Positions 32,244 through 43,497 of a DNA stretch of 64,000 nt are shown piece by piece. How positions within the stretch are numbered: the first letter of the stretch is position 1; the number at the start of each line of letters is the position of its first letter. The position numbers and the translations under genes are program-made. Source of the stretch: Rhodotorula mucilaginosa (Eukaryota; Basidiomycota; Microbotryomycetes; Sporidiobolales; Sporidiobolaceae); assembly GCA_034406715.1 (NCBI GenBank), contig CP137881.1, positions 124,001-188,000 of the forward strand, written 5' to 3'. The notes under the pieces are model-generated. The model worked only from the letters and a program-made list of their open reading frames with translations. It ran no database searches and was not told the origin of the DNA.

Positions 32244-33766
32244 TCACTCAGCTAAGAGCTGCCGCCGGTTTGCGAGTGTGTGCGTGCGTGGCGAGCGCGA
32301 GAGAGACTAGGGGGAGGGACGAGAGTCGCCGAGTATACGACGCGAGGAATTCCCGCAAACACAAGGTCCCGATTGGAAGCAAGTTGTTTGTTTTCGCCTC
32401 CCGAAAATCCTTTCAAGTGGTCCAAAAGAGGGAAAGAGGCGCGTCGGTCGTTCCGTGTCTTCGCGGCTCACTTTGAACCCACACGCGCATCACTCTTCCG
32501 TTTCCCCCTGTCGGCTCCAACTTCCCCCGCCGTCCCGCCAGCCATTCTTGCCTCTTTCTCTCGCAAACACTTTCTAAGCTCAGACCACCTTTGGTCAGCT
32601 GGGGACGCTCGAGCCTGCTACACACCTCGAGGGCACGGGATCCAGCACGGTCCTCGACGCGTCTATCGCGCCTCGGTCGCTGCTGGCCAGCACACCATCG
32701 GCTCACGGGGGGGCAGGCCGTGGCGGGCATGGGCGTTGCGACCAGCCATCTCGCCTCGACGCAAAGCTCTCCCGCAGAGGGGCGATGCCGTATCCTCGCT
32801 GTTTAGCCATCTCGCTATCCTTGCTCGACAGAGACTTGCTCTCCTCAAGAGTCTCTCGTGTGGATGCGCTACACCGACTGGCAAGACCCCGAGGGTTCCA
32901 CGTCATGACTCCGATAACAGCTGCCACCGCCGCGAACCTTCGATCCTGCCCTTTCCCGACTCTCCAGTCGCTTTTCGCTACCCAAAATGGTGACCAACTT
33001 GCTCCTGAGCGGCCCAGCATGTCGACCGGCGGTTCTCCGCACAAAGCTCTCTTCGCCCGAAACGCCCCAGTCACGCGACCGCTCGCGGGTCCGGACGCAC
33101 AGCTGCTATAGGCCCTTCGATGCAGACGCTCTAGCACACGTCAAAGTTCATGCAAAACACGGTTGGTTGCACGAGAAAAACAAGCAAGCGAAGCGCATGC
33201 TAAGGTTGACCTACGGGCAGAGAGAAGCTCGCAAGAATGTTGGGTTGGGTTTGTTTAATGGGGGGAATTTCTGCGAGCAGGGGGCAGACGGGGTTTCATC
33301 CGAGGATGGACGGCAAGCGGCGTGAGGCGCAGGAACGGTACATCATGCGCAGGGCACAAAAAAGGGAGGCGGATGGAAGGAAGGAAAAGCAAGACGAGTC
33401 GGCGTCGAGTTTGTGACGATTGGTGTGGGATGTGTGTGGGGGTACAACAAAAGGAGAAACGTTATTGGGTTGTGTGAGGAGGAGAGGGGAGAAAACGGCA
33501 CTGAATGCGGACGACGACGGAGAGAGACGAGAGTTCCGACTCTCGACGCCCGCGGTCGGACATCCCCCTCCTCCCGTCGATGTGCCACCCGCTTCGGACA
33601 AAGGCAGCGCAATCAAGCGCTCTTTGGTGGCGGCGAGTCGAGGTGGAGGAGAGGAAAGTCCGAATAGGAAAAGGGGAAAAAACGGCGTAGCTAGTAGGCG
33701 GATCGGCGGGTGATTTGGGTTCTTTTCTTGTAACGACAAGCGAAGGCGGGTGTTCCCCCCCCCTGT
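32244..33766. other. Largest gene-free interval (BET upstream region)
   Basis: About 1.5 kb between the BET start and the TBP stop. Plus-strand open frames exist (for example a 68-codon ATG frame at 32908-33111 and a longer ATG-less frame to 32993), but neither resembles a known protein and they conflict with each other. The part nearest 33767 should be the TBP 3' untranslated region; the rest is probably the BET promoter and leader. No repeat or RNA gene was recognised. Confidence 0.4.
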
Positions 33767-35099
33767 TTAAGGCTTGCGGTACTCGTTCAAGACCGGGTAG
33801 ATCTGAGCGAAAGCCTGATAGATCTCGTCGCGGTGCTGCGCGGGCGTGGGTCGGAGAAGCAAAAAGGAGGTCAGGTTCAGGCGGCGCCTTTCCGGTGCGC
33901 ACACGGCCCCCGACGTACCTTGGCGCCAGTCAGGACAATCTTGCCCGAGACGAAGATGAGGAGTACGACTTTGGGCTTGACCATACGGTAGATCAAGCCG
34001 GGGAACAGCTGCGAGTGGGGCAAGGTCAGCCCGCGCGCTCTCCTTCTGAGCCGAACACGGAGCTCGATGAAGACGCACCTCTGGCTCGTACGAGCTAAAG
34101 TGCCCGTGTCCGTAAGCGAGCCCCTCGAGTCGGATCGGGAACTTGACGTCGCACTGCTCGTCCCGCGTTGAGAATATCAGAACTCGCAGCTCGTCGGGCC
34201 AAAAGCGAACCGCAGCGAACCGCAGCGACTCACGCTGCCGACGATGTTCTGGATCTTGAAGTCGGTGAACTTGGTCTCGAAGCCGAGCTTCTGGATGATG
34301 CGAGCGTATTTCCGCGCCGCGAGTCGCGAGTCGTCCTCCGACTTGGCTCCCGTGACGACCACCTTGCCCGAAGCAAACACGAGCGCGGTGGTCTTGGGCT
34401 CTCGGATCCGCATGATGACTGCCGCAAATCGCTACTCGTCGGGCGCGAGAGGTAGAGGCTCAAAACCGCGTTCAGTCCCGTGTCCTGAAACGACTCGAGG
34501 GTCGGACCAGAGGCGCGAGACTGACCTTTGGGTTGTACTCGGCGTTGCGAGCGTGCAACGCAATCGTCTTGAGGTCAAGTTTGCACTCGAGATTGACGGT
34601 TGCGACCAAGTTCCTTCAGGGTGGGTTCGCAGGGACGAAATGCAACTGGGTGTCAACACGGTCTGCCTGGGCAAAGAGTGTGTGCGTGTGCCCCCTGCTT
34701 GCAGTTTGCGCATCACCATCGCATCTGAGCCCCGTCCAGCCACTGTTCACCAAGTTCTGCAGCTTGCCACTGTCCCTCGATCGGCCACGATGCCCGCTCT
34801 CGCCCCCGCAACGCAAGGCCCGTCCCGCACGCGGGCAAGGCAAAGGATGCAACTCACTGCAGCGTCGGTACGATCCCATTGACCCCTGGGATGATGGCAT
34901 TCGCCTCGTCGTGCGCTCCCGCGACCCCTTTGCCCTTGACATCGCTTGCAGACTCGGCCGCGCCACCCTGCTGCTGCTGTCCCGCTTGCGTCACGGCGCC
35001 CGCCGAGCTGGAGGGACCGGCTGCACCGTTACTGACACCGTTGCTCGAAGTACTGGCTGCAGCCCCGTTGGCGCGCGAGGGGAGGACGAGGCCCGACAT
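33767..35099 (-). CDS. SPT15: TATA-binding protein
   Basis: Exons 35099-34858, 34613-34526, 34431-34234, 34153-34079, 34008-33919 and 33835-33767, giving 253 aa. The saddle domain (last 175 residues or so) is near-canonical: [78 protein letters not shown] and [20 protein letters not shown], ending in the Tyr-Pro-Val-Leu repeat end. The two internal repeats that bind DNA are complete. The N-terminal 78 residues are Ala/Ser/Gln-rich and variable, as in other fungi. TBP nucleates the pre-initiation complex for all three polymerases. Six short exons split a protein that is nearly intronless in many yeasts. Confidence 0.98.
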
Positions 35100-35505
35100 T
35101 GGCGCGAGGTGTGTGGGTGGGTTGGAGGAGAGCGAGTCGAAGCGAGACGAAGCGAAGTGTCGGGAGACGACGCCGAGGGCGAGTGTAGAGAGCGGTAGAG
35201 CGGTAGCACGGACTGGCAGACGACGCAGGGCAGACGTCAGAGTGCAGTAACGAGCAGGGGCAAGTCACCAGGCGAAGGCCTCAGAGCAGGGGTCGGGCCA
35301 GACCTTCAGCGCTGACGTGGCGTCTCCCGGCTGGTCGCACCCCGCGCCCTCTACAGAACCAATCGTTCTTTGAAGGTCAAGGTTTCGATGCTCGTCTGCC
35401 CAAGCATGCTTCGCATCTCTGGCAGCCACCGCGAATCAGAAAACCCGACTCCGAACCCGCATTTCCTGGCAGATCTAACTTGCAGCCACTGCGCTTGCGC
35501 CGGTG
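35100..35505. other. Intergenic: TBP promoter and thioesterase 3' region
   Basis: About 400 nt without a coding frame, expected to hold the TBP promoter and leader, since TBP reads left from 35099, and the thioesterase 3' end. No clear TATA box on the relevant strand. Confidence 0.4.
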
Positions 35506-36832
35506 CTACTCTGTCGGCTCCGAGCCCTCTAGGATAGCCTCGCCGTCTTCGCTGAACTTGACATTCTTGTCCGATTTGAGGGCGTCGGCAATGTACTTGG
35601 TATGCGAGCCTGCGGGAGGCGGAGGAAGAGTGATCTCAGCTGGCGCGGTCCGGCTGGCTCAACATGCCGCGCCTGCAGACTGAAAAAAGAGCTGAAACGG
35701 GCTCGTACCGTATGCCAGGAGCTTGCCAGACTCGGCGTTGTGGAGCTCGACGCGGGTGTAAGCCAGAGTTTTGCCTGTACATGGCGGAAAGTCGTGGTCC
35801 GGAGCACGGGATCAGCCTCGCTCAGCACCTTCGCGGTCATGTCACGCTTGTCTCCGAACCAGCAGGACCTCGCGGTGGAAGGATGCCTTGAAAAGGACCA
35901 GGACGGACCCATGTTGACCAGTTCGCTCTGTATCCGAACTGTCTGGCCGAGTTTTGCCCCGCGAACAAAGCTGCGCCGAGGAAGCGTGGTCAGCGAGTGA
36001 GGTCCTCTTAGATGCCGACTGAAGCCGCATGTAGCGACCCGTGCCGCCGAGCGCAGCGAAGCGCTCGAGGCCTGTCGAGAATTGGTCGGGAAAAGGTTGA
36101 AGATGGGCGACGGACGTTTGCGACATGTCTATGCTGACGCCGGTCATGTACAATCCTCTGCTCGCCAACGCCAGTGACCCCATCGTGTCGACGAGCGAGG
36201 CAATCACCCCTCCGTGCAGTCCCTGCGCAATGGGGAGAGTTGGGAAGAGGGGAGAGTCAGCATGGCTTGCTTCGCATCCTCCGTCAAGCCTTTTATCGGT
36301 CAGCGACGCATGCCAAATACCCACCTGCAGTCGGTTGACTGGTGAAAGGAGATTTCGGTCAGTATGCTCGTTCGCGGCCAGCGAGGGGGGCAGATCCAGA
36401 AGTTCTTTCGGAGATGCGAAACAACTTGAGAGAACACGAAGCGGAGTGAACGTACTCTGATGCCTCTGCACGTCCATCTCGGCCCACACCCTGCCAGGTT
36501 TCGCATCAAGCACTTTGAGCTGTACACGCACGGAGGGAGGGTTGGTTAGTCCTCCTCCCCACATAGTCCAGCCGGTAGAGAAGCGAGGCGCGGCCACCAC
36601 TGCCTCTCCGCACGGGCAACTCACATGCCCAAAGGAAGTAGCATCGTGTCCTGCGTTGCGCTGGAAAGCAGCCCAGACTGTTTGCGTGAAGCGTCGAGAA
36701 GCGCTGGAGAGACAAGCAAGCAAAAAGGCCGCGGCGTGCGTTAGCGGGACATGGGCGACTTGTGTGGGATTTCGGAGCTGGTTCGGCAATCGCTTCGCGC
36801 GTATGCAGCGGTTCAGAAATAGCTCACGACAT
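35506..36832 (-). CDS. Hotdog-fold acyl-CoA thioesterase (ACOT13-like)
   Basis: Eight exons: 36832-36828, 36703-36625, 36519-36456, 36338-36325, 36222-36116, 35970-35909, 35774-35709 and 35609-35506, giving 166 aa. The core reads NRLQGLHGGVIASLVDTMGS, with the HGG loop and catalytic-site Asp of the 4HBT/PaaI-type hotdog family, then GVSIDMSQTFVRGAKLGQTV and GKTLAYTRVELHN. Length and motif order fit mammalian ACOT13 and its fungal relatives, which hydrolyse acyl-CoAs and often act in mitochondria. The first coding exon holds only ATG TC and one internal exon is 14 nt. Two donors use GTCCGT. The model keeps frame over seven introns and rebuilds the conserved NRL-GLHGG segment, which supports it. 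Confidence 0.87.
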
Positions 36833-37253
36833 GGCGAAAGGGCAGACCGTGCGTGAGACGAAAGTGAGAGTCTTTGAACCGATTCTCCCTGCGCCTCTTG
36901 GTTCCGCTCTATCGCTCGCGTATCCATACATTCACGACCCGAAGAGGAAAAGAGTTGAGATTCTGCATCAATGCTGCTAAGTAAAGAAATGCCGGCGCGT
37001 GGCCTGCGGGGGGGCGAGACTACGAATAAATGCGTGCAGCCGCGGCACAGCTGTCTTTTGGCGTCACTTGATCATGTTGGGTGACGCCGATCTGGGGGTT
37101 GCTGTTCTATACATTTAGTGACATGGGCGGTGCTTGTTCCAAGGTGAGGATGCGCTGGAGAGAGAGAGAGGAAAGGGGTCCGAGAGTGAACCGGACGAAG
37201 AATGCTGGAGTGCGGCTTGGGGAAGAAAGGAAACACCGGGGGCGGGGAGGCGT
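36833..37253. other. Intergenic: thioesterase promoter and GrpE 3' region
   Basis: About 420 nt with no coding frame of note. Contains the upstream region of the thioesterase gene and the 3' untranslated region of the GrpE gene, both on the minus strand. Confidence 0.4.
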
Positions 37254-38241
37254 CTATTCTTGACTGAGGACGACGCCGACCTTGGCCGGACGAAGCAATC
37301 GGTCCTTGATCATGTCTGTGCCGGGGGTAAAAGGAGGTCAGGGCGGATTTTTAGGGGCGGGAGAAAGAAAAAAAAAGGCAGCCGCCACTTACAGCCAATC
37401 TCCTGGCACTCGAGGACCGAGCCGGGCTCCTTACCCGGAACGGGAGCCTGGTACAGTGCCTCGTGACGGTTCGGGTCGAACTGCTCTCCGGTCGGGTCGA
37501 ACGCGACAATGCCATGCCGCGAGAGGACCTTTTCGATCCCGCGCTTGGTCAACTTGACGCCCTCGTGGAGTCCGACGAGGTCGGCGTTGGCCGCGTCGAC
37601 GGCAGCGGCGAGGCGCTCGGCGGGGATGGACCGGAGCGCGAGGTTGAGGACGTCGATCTCGGCGATCAAGTCCTTGGCGAACGACTGGAGCGCAAAGTCT
37701 TTCGCCTGCTGCTTCTCGCGGACCGAGATCTTTTGCAGGTTCTCAAAGTCGGCGAGGGTCCGCAGGCGCGCGTCCTGTACATACATTAGGCGGGTGACGA
37801 GTCACGTGAGATTTTTCGGAAGGAAGGTCGAAGATGGACGCAAAGAGGGATGAGGCCGAATCGTCAGCAACGCAACACGCCTGCGACAGTATGTGAGCAA
37901 ATACTGACCTTGAGTTCAGCGACCATCTTCTTCTGCTCGTCGAGGAGTTTTGTCAACTCGTCGACCTTGGGGTCGGCAGCTCCCGACGCTGCCGACGCAG
38001 TCTCACCGGCAGACTGCGCCTGACCCGGCTGCGGGGTCGCTGCGGGTTCCTGAGTGGCGTCGGCGGTCTGGGTCGAGTAGGAGCGCGGCGAGGCGGCGAG
38101 GAGCGAGCGTGGCGAAAAAGTTGCGACTGCTGCCGGCGAGAAGGCTCCGCGAGCGATGGCGGCCGAGGTCGGAGCAGGAGCAGCGACGCGTGCGGCGAGG
38201 GTCGGGCGGGCAGCACGGACAAGAGATCGGGCGGCGTGCAT
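37254..38241 (-). CDS. MGE1: Mitochondrial GrpE nucleotide-exchange factor
   Basis: Exons 38241-37909, 37774-37393 and 37315-37254, giving 258 aa. The GrpE domain is clear: RLRTLADFENLQKISVREKQ (long dimer helix), LNLALRSIP, then HEALYQAPVPGKEPGSV and the closing beta-domain DRLLRPAKVGVVLSQE. The first 60 residues are Arg/Ala/Ser-rich with a recognisable presequence ending before YSTQTADA. It acts in the mitochondrial matrix as the exchange factor of Hsp70 (Ssc1) in protein import and folding. The last intron splits the CQEIGYMI segment and restores it exactly. Upstream, the minus-strand start faces the SEC20 leader across about 1.1 kb. Confidence 0.96.
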
Positions 38242-39333
38242 GGCGGGCTGGGCAGGTGCTCTACTATACGGGAAAGCGATTTGGAGGAGGAGTCAGCCCA
38301 GAGGCCAAGCACCCGCGCAAGGTCGGCTCGCGAAATTCAGAGTGATTCGTAATCTCATTACAATTTGCTTCTAATCCGAGCGACGACGGTGCGGCTGTTC
38401 GTCCGAGAAGTTTGCTTGCAGATTCGTGTTGTGCAATATTGACTACGACGTACAAAGCGGGACATGCATGCCGTCCTGGTTCCGGCTGGATAGGTTCTCT
38501 TGACGGCTCATTCGAACTCGCTCGCACCGCGACCGCTCGAACCTCGAGGACGTTGGCGCGACATTCGGATCAGCTGTCGAAGGAGATTGTGTGGTGCAGA
38601 GCGTACAGGTCGAATTGATGCATGCGAGGCAGCCGCCGCCGGCTTCTCCCGCTCCTGCTCACAGCCTTCCATCGTCGCTCGAGCTGTCCTCTTCTCGACG
38701 CGGCCTCCCCCGGATCGGAGTGAAGCAATTTCCATCCGAGCTGGGCAAGTCGACATCATCGTCAGCAGCGGCAGGAACATCTTCTCCGGAGATTGCTCGC
38801 CCACCCGCTCCATGGTCTCGGAGGGAAAGCGTTGTCCGGCGAAACCGTTTCCGGCCGCTGTAGCAATTTGTACGACTCCTCCTGATGTCATCGCACGTCC
38901 CTCGGTCTGTAGTGCCTCTGTCGTAACAGCGGAATCTGGATACGCGTGACGAGAGGACCTTTAGCTGAGTGGGCGGGGCTTCGAGCCCAAGAAGGGCGTG
39001 AGCACCGCGTTCGCACTGAATCGGAAGCGTCGCACGGCCTGCGCGTTGCATCCAGCGGTGTTGGCCCGGTCCCAGTCAACGGTGCAGAGCACGTGCGAGA
39101 GCCCGAGCGGTCGGTCGCGGTGTCGATTCGTCGCGGGAGCCTCGTCGAGGGAAGCGAAGACTGGACCATGAGCGGTGGGCACAGCAAGAGCAGTCGGACC
39201 ATGTTGAGCGCGAAGCAGCTGCACTCGAAAACCCGGAGAGGGCGAGTGCGTCGTCGAAGCGAGAAGAGCGTCGTTCGCCCGCTCGCTGCTTTTGACCTCA
39301 TCGACTCGGCACTTGCACCCAGCAAAGGGCTTG
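38242..39333. other. Intergenic: MGE1 promoter and SEC20 5' leader
   Basis: About 1.1 kb. The right part up to 39335 is taken as the transcribed 5' leader of SEC20, because its start codon is formed across the intron at 39336-39393. Several overlapping open frames on both strands (38888-39592 minus, 38946-39491 plus) show no domain and no clear codon bias. No gene is claimed. Confidence 0.4.
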
Positions 39334-42300
39334 ATGTGAGTATGCAGAATAGCCAGAGTCGACTCGCGTGCTCACACTGCCCGTGCAATGCAGGCCGCCT
39401 CCCGCGCATACGCCTGCGCCGGCCGCGCACCGCGCCCCACCTCCGCCGCCGTCCCTCCCAGGCGACTTCCAAGATGCTGCAGCCGCGATAGAACGCAGGC
39501 TCGTCGACGTAGAACAGTACCAAGTACCCCAACTCGCCCAGTGCACCGGGCCCCTCAGCTTCCACAACGAGCTCGCGACCGCAATCCGACACGAACTCGC
39601 CAAAGCCAGAAGAGACCTCGACGTGAGTCTCTCTCTCAAGTCCCGGCTCGGGGTGGCCCGAAGCTGAACTCTACCGCTCATGGCACTGTCCCTCAGGAGC
39701 TCAAAGTCGAGGCGGATGACCTCGACCGGGCCAAAGAACGAGTCGCGGCGTCTCAGTTGATCGCGTCAATTCAGCAACGACTCGACAGGTCGGTCCAGCT
39801 TCCCATTCGCTTCTGAGAGTGTGCACCGCTGATCATCTCTCGGCGGGCGCGCAGCTGCACGAAAGCGTACCGACAAGCCGTCGTTGCTTCGAAACGCCAG
39901 ATCGACGCTTCCGCCCACCTCGTCGCCCGCGAAGAGCTCTTCGCCTCGACGTCAGGTCGAGGATCCCCCGCGTCAGGGGGATCAGGTCCCGGTCGAGCGA
40001 GAAGTCCCATGCCGGGACAGTCGTGAGTGATCTTCTCCCGCCGCCTTCCCGCCCGCCCGCCAGATGCATACCGCGCTGACCTGATCTCGCTTTGTATCCC
40101 CAGGGGAGACGATGCTCTCATGCAGGCAACTTCAGACGTCACTGAAGGACTTCGGCGCACGCTGCAGCTGATGCAACAAGAGGTCGATCGGTCCATGACG
40201 TCCAATGAGCTCCTCGGTGAGATCCGAAACTGTCGCAGTCGCGCAATGGCGAGCGAGGACTTTAGACGAGCTGACTCGTGTGATCCGGGTGCGACACCAG
40301 AATCCCAAACTCAGACCATGCAGCTCACTTCGAACCAGTACTCGACCCTCTCCTCGCTCATGAACACGTCCAAGTCGCTCATCACGACCCTCGAACGGTC
40401 CAACATCCTCGACCGCCTCGTCCTCTTTGGCGCGTTCGCCTTTTTCGTGGCCGTCTGCGCCCACATCTTCAAGAAACGCGTCATCGATCGCGGCGTGCAC
40501 GTCGTCGGCGCCTTGGGCGGCATCGTCGCAAAAGGCGGGAACGCCATTGCCGGCGTTGCGGCGAGGAGGGGAACTGCGGCGGAAGAGGTGGCGCAAGAGG
40601 CAAAGGGAGTTGTTATCAAGCAAGGGGTGGCGGACGAGTGGGCCAAAGCAACCGCCGTAGCGGCCGGAGCGGCCGGAGCGATCCGCGCCGGGATCGACAT
40701 GGCTCGTCGGACCAAGGCGACGCAAGCGTTACACGAGCGCAACGTCCCGACTCAAACTCCGTCTCGCTCTCACGAAGAAGAAGAAGAGGCGGCCGCAGAG
40801 CTCGCGAACGTCCTCGAGGCGGTCCTGCCAGAAGGGGACGACGAAGCGGTGGTGGTTGCTCCCGTCGAGGTTCACGAGGCTGTCGACGACGCAGGCGAGC
40901 CCCTCCATGTCTTTGATGAGGAGATGGGCCTCGACGAACCCATTATAGGCGCGGCACCGACGGGCGAGGCGTTCGAGCCGGCAGCTGTGGAGCCTCTCGA
41001 TGAGGCGTTCGAGGAGGAGGAGGAGGAGGAGGACGACGACGACGCGCTCGGCTTTGGTATCGGCGAAGAAGGCGGTGGTGACGCCGATCTTGAGCCCGAA
41101 TCCGCCGAGGAGGCCGACTCGCTCGTCGACGACGATGACGTCCAAGCGCCTCTCGATCCCGCTCTTGCCGCCGCCGAAACGGAGGAGGAACCGGACCTTC
41201 CGCTCGCTCACGACGTCGAGACCGTCGCGCTGCGACAACCTCATCCGCCCACACCCTCGTTGCCGGATCTGCCCGATCTGGCGTTCGAGACTCCTGCAGC
41301 CGAGGGGATGCCCGTCCAGAAGCCGGATCTGGAGGAAGCGGTGCAGGCTGCCGAGCGGGAGGAAGAGGAGGAGGAGGAGGACGGAGAGGAGATCGCCTCG
41401 CCGTCAGCAGCAGTCGACTCCGCACCGGCTTCTTCTGACGAGGCGGAACGAGCCGAATCCGAATCCGATGCCATCGCCAGCGACACTCGGGACCCTGCTC
41501 ATGACTCGGTTCCGAAGGGCGACTCCGTCGAGCCTCTTGACCTCTCCAACGACGAGGAAGAAATCGCCTCCGCTGACGAGCAGTCGCGAGCTTCTGCACA
41601 AGCCTACCTTGCCGACCTCCCGACCGACTACTCCGACCTCGATCTTGAAGCGGCGCCCCTTCGCACCGTCCCGGTGCAGTCCGAGGAGGACAGCGATACG
41701 CAACTCCCGCCGCTGGGCTCGACGGAGTTCATCAACGAGGGAGACGAGGTTCCCCGTGAGGTTGCTGGTGTCGACGGCATCACGATCCCGCTCGACGTAC
41801 TGGACGAAGCAGATGCTCCGCCAGCGCTCGACGTGGAAGGAACTGGGAAAGTTGCAGCCGACGCTTCTCTGTCAGAGGAGGACCGATCTGTCGAGCTGCC
41901 GATCGATTACGCGGCGGAGCAGACGACCTGGACGGACGAAGCGCGCGAGGGCAGTGCGGACGCTGATCGAAGCGTCAAGGGAGAGGAGGAGGACGATCTC
42001 AGCTCGTCTCGGGAGAGCTACGAGCCTCGGGAGCAAGCAGACGAAGCTTTGCTGGAGGAGCTGCTCGAGCGGCAGATGGGCGGCATCGCCGGAGGCGCGT
42101 ACATCCCGGCGTACGCTTCGTTCAACGAAACAGCAGCACATGAGGACGACACCGAAGCGGTGGTATCGCCTCCAGACGCTGTTGTCGACGAAAGTGCCGA
42201 GATCACGCCGACGGAGGAATCGTTCCACGACTCTACGCCACAGTCTGACTCTGCCGATGAGCCGTCGAGAGATCCGCACGTCACCGAGTTGACGACGGAT

Positions 42301-43290
42301 GCCTCGGCAGAGAGCGATGTTGACCGGACAGAGGTGCACATCGATCCGACAGAAGGGCTCGAAGTGCTCGAGGCGATCGAGACCTCGACAATTCCCAGCA
42401 CGATCGATCCCACCGCAGCTCCCACTCTCACTCGGCCTCCAGCTGTTCCTGAATCGACGCCGCTGCACGGTCACTCTCACGGCGAGGACTTCGACGCCGC
42501 CGCTCTCGACGCAGCCGACGCGGCGCTCGACGAAGAGGAGGAGCCCGACGAGCTCGAGGCAGACGCGGCGGATCCGGAGCCGTTACCCAGCCTGCCCACG
42601 CAAACCGCTCCGGACATGTTCGACCCCGAAGCCACAGAATTGACTGCTGTGGCTGCCGGTTACGCTGCTCAACACCGACCGGACGAAACAGACGAAGAAG
42701 ACTCGCCATCAACGGCGGACGCACCATCTGGCATTCCGACATCGGTGCAGTCCTCGCCGACTGTGGCGCACGTCGACGTCGAGCAGGTCAGCAGCGAGGA
42801 CTCGGAATCCTCCTTTGCAACTCAACCGCCCCCGATACCTGATCACCCAATCATCGTCAACCCGAAGGCGGCAGTCGAAGCCAACGTCGTCCCTGTCGAC
42901 GTGCTCGAATCGGCCCTGCACGCCGCGCCCGAGCCAGCGACGTTGGAAGCCGAGCCGTCGGCTAGCACCTCCGACAACGCCGCCGCCGCTCCCTCGTCGG
43001 TCTCCGAAGACACACTCCTGGAGCAGGACGATGAGTCTGTGTCGGCTTTCGAGGCTCCGTCGGTCGAAGGGGAGGACTCTGAGGTTTCGCCGACGGAAGA
43101 TGAGGCGTCGGAGGCTTCCGATGCGGACTTTGAGGGGTCGACTGCTTCGGTCGCGGACGAGAGCGGTACAAACGACGACGAGGCGGAGGAGGAGGAGGAA
43201 TTTGATGAAGAGTTCGATGAAGAGGTTGAGGACGAAGAGGTGGTCGTGGCGGATGATGCGCACGCAGCTCCGGTGCACGTGGAGCTGTAG
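39334..43290 (+). CDS. SEC20: SNARE Sec20 with about 940-residue acidic C-terminal tail
   Basis: Exons 39334-39335, 39394-39622, 39697-39788, 39855-40022, 40104-40216 and 40301-43290, giving 1197 aa. The Sec20 domain is clear: KAYRQAVVASKRQIDASAHL, GDDALMQATSDVTEGLRRTL, then LTSNQYSTLSSLMNTSKSLI and a transmembrane helix (RLVLFGAFAFFVAVCAHIF) near residues 240-260. Sec20/BNIP1 is the ER Q-SNARE for retrograde Golgi-to-ER fusion. Everything after the helix (about 940 residues) is acidic, Glu/Asp/Ser/Ala-rich and low complexity, and by topology would face the ER lumen. The end is HVEL, close to the HDEL of yeast Sec20. The start ATG is made by splicing AT to G. The intron at 40217-40300 is open in frame, so unspliced reading is also possible. 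Confidence 0.87.
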
Positions 43291-43497
43291 GGCACTGTTT
43301 GGAATGCGCTGCTCAGTGACCGACCTCGAACACGTCTTCGCGCCCGCCGTGTACGACAAATCGCTGCCTGCTTTGTTCCTCGCGTCCATCACGTGACCCT
43401 TATCGGCAACCGCACGCGCCGCTTATCCTCGTCATTCTCGACCTTCTCGATCCGACTCCTTGTCCTTCCTTCGCCTCCTGCACAGAATCTCGCACTC

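Noticed and set aside
40217-40300. Reading through the SEC20 intron (the frame stays open)
   Set aside because: GTGAGA donor and CACCAG acceptor, and the spliced protein matches Sec20 (LLESQTQTMQLTSNQ) better; retention adds a cysteine-rich insert absent from the family.
41000-42292. 430-codon Arg/Ser-rich frame over the Sec20 tail
   Set aside because: It is an out-of-frame reading of the Glu/Asp/Ser-rich SEC20 exon, hence the Arg richness.
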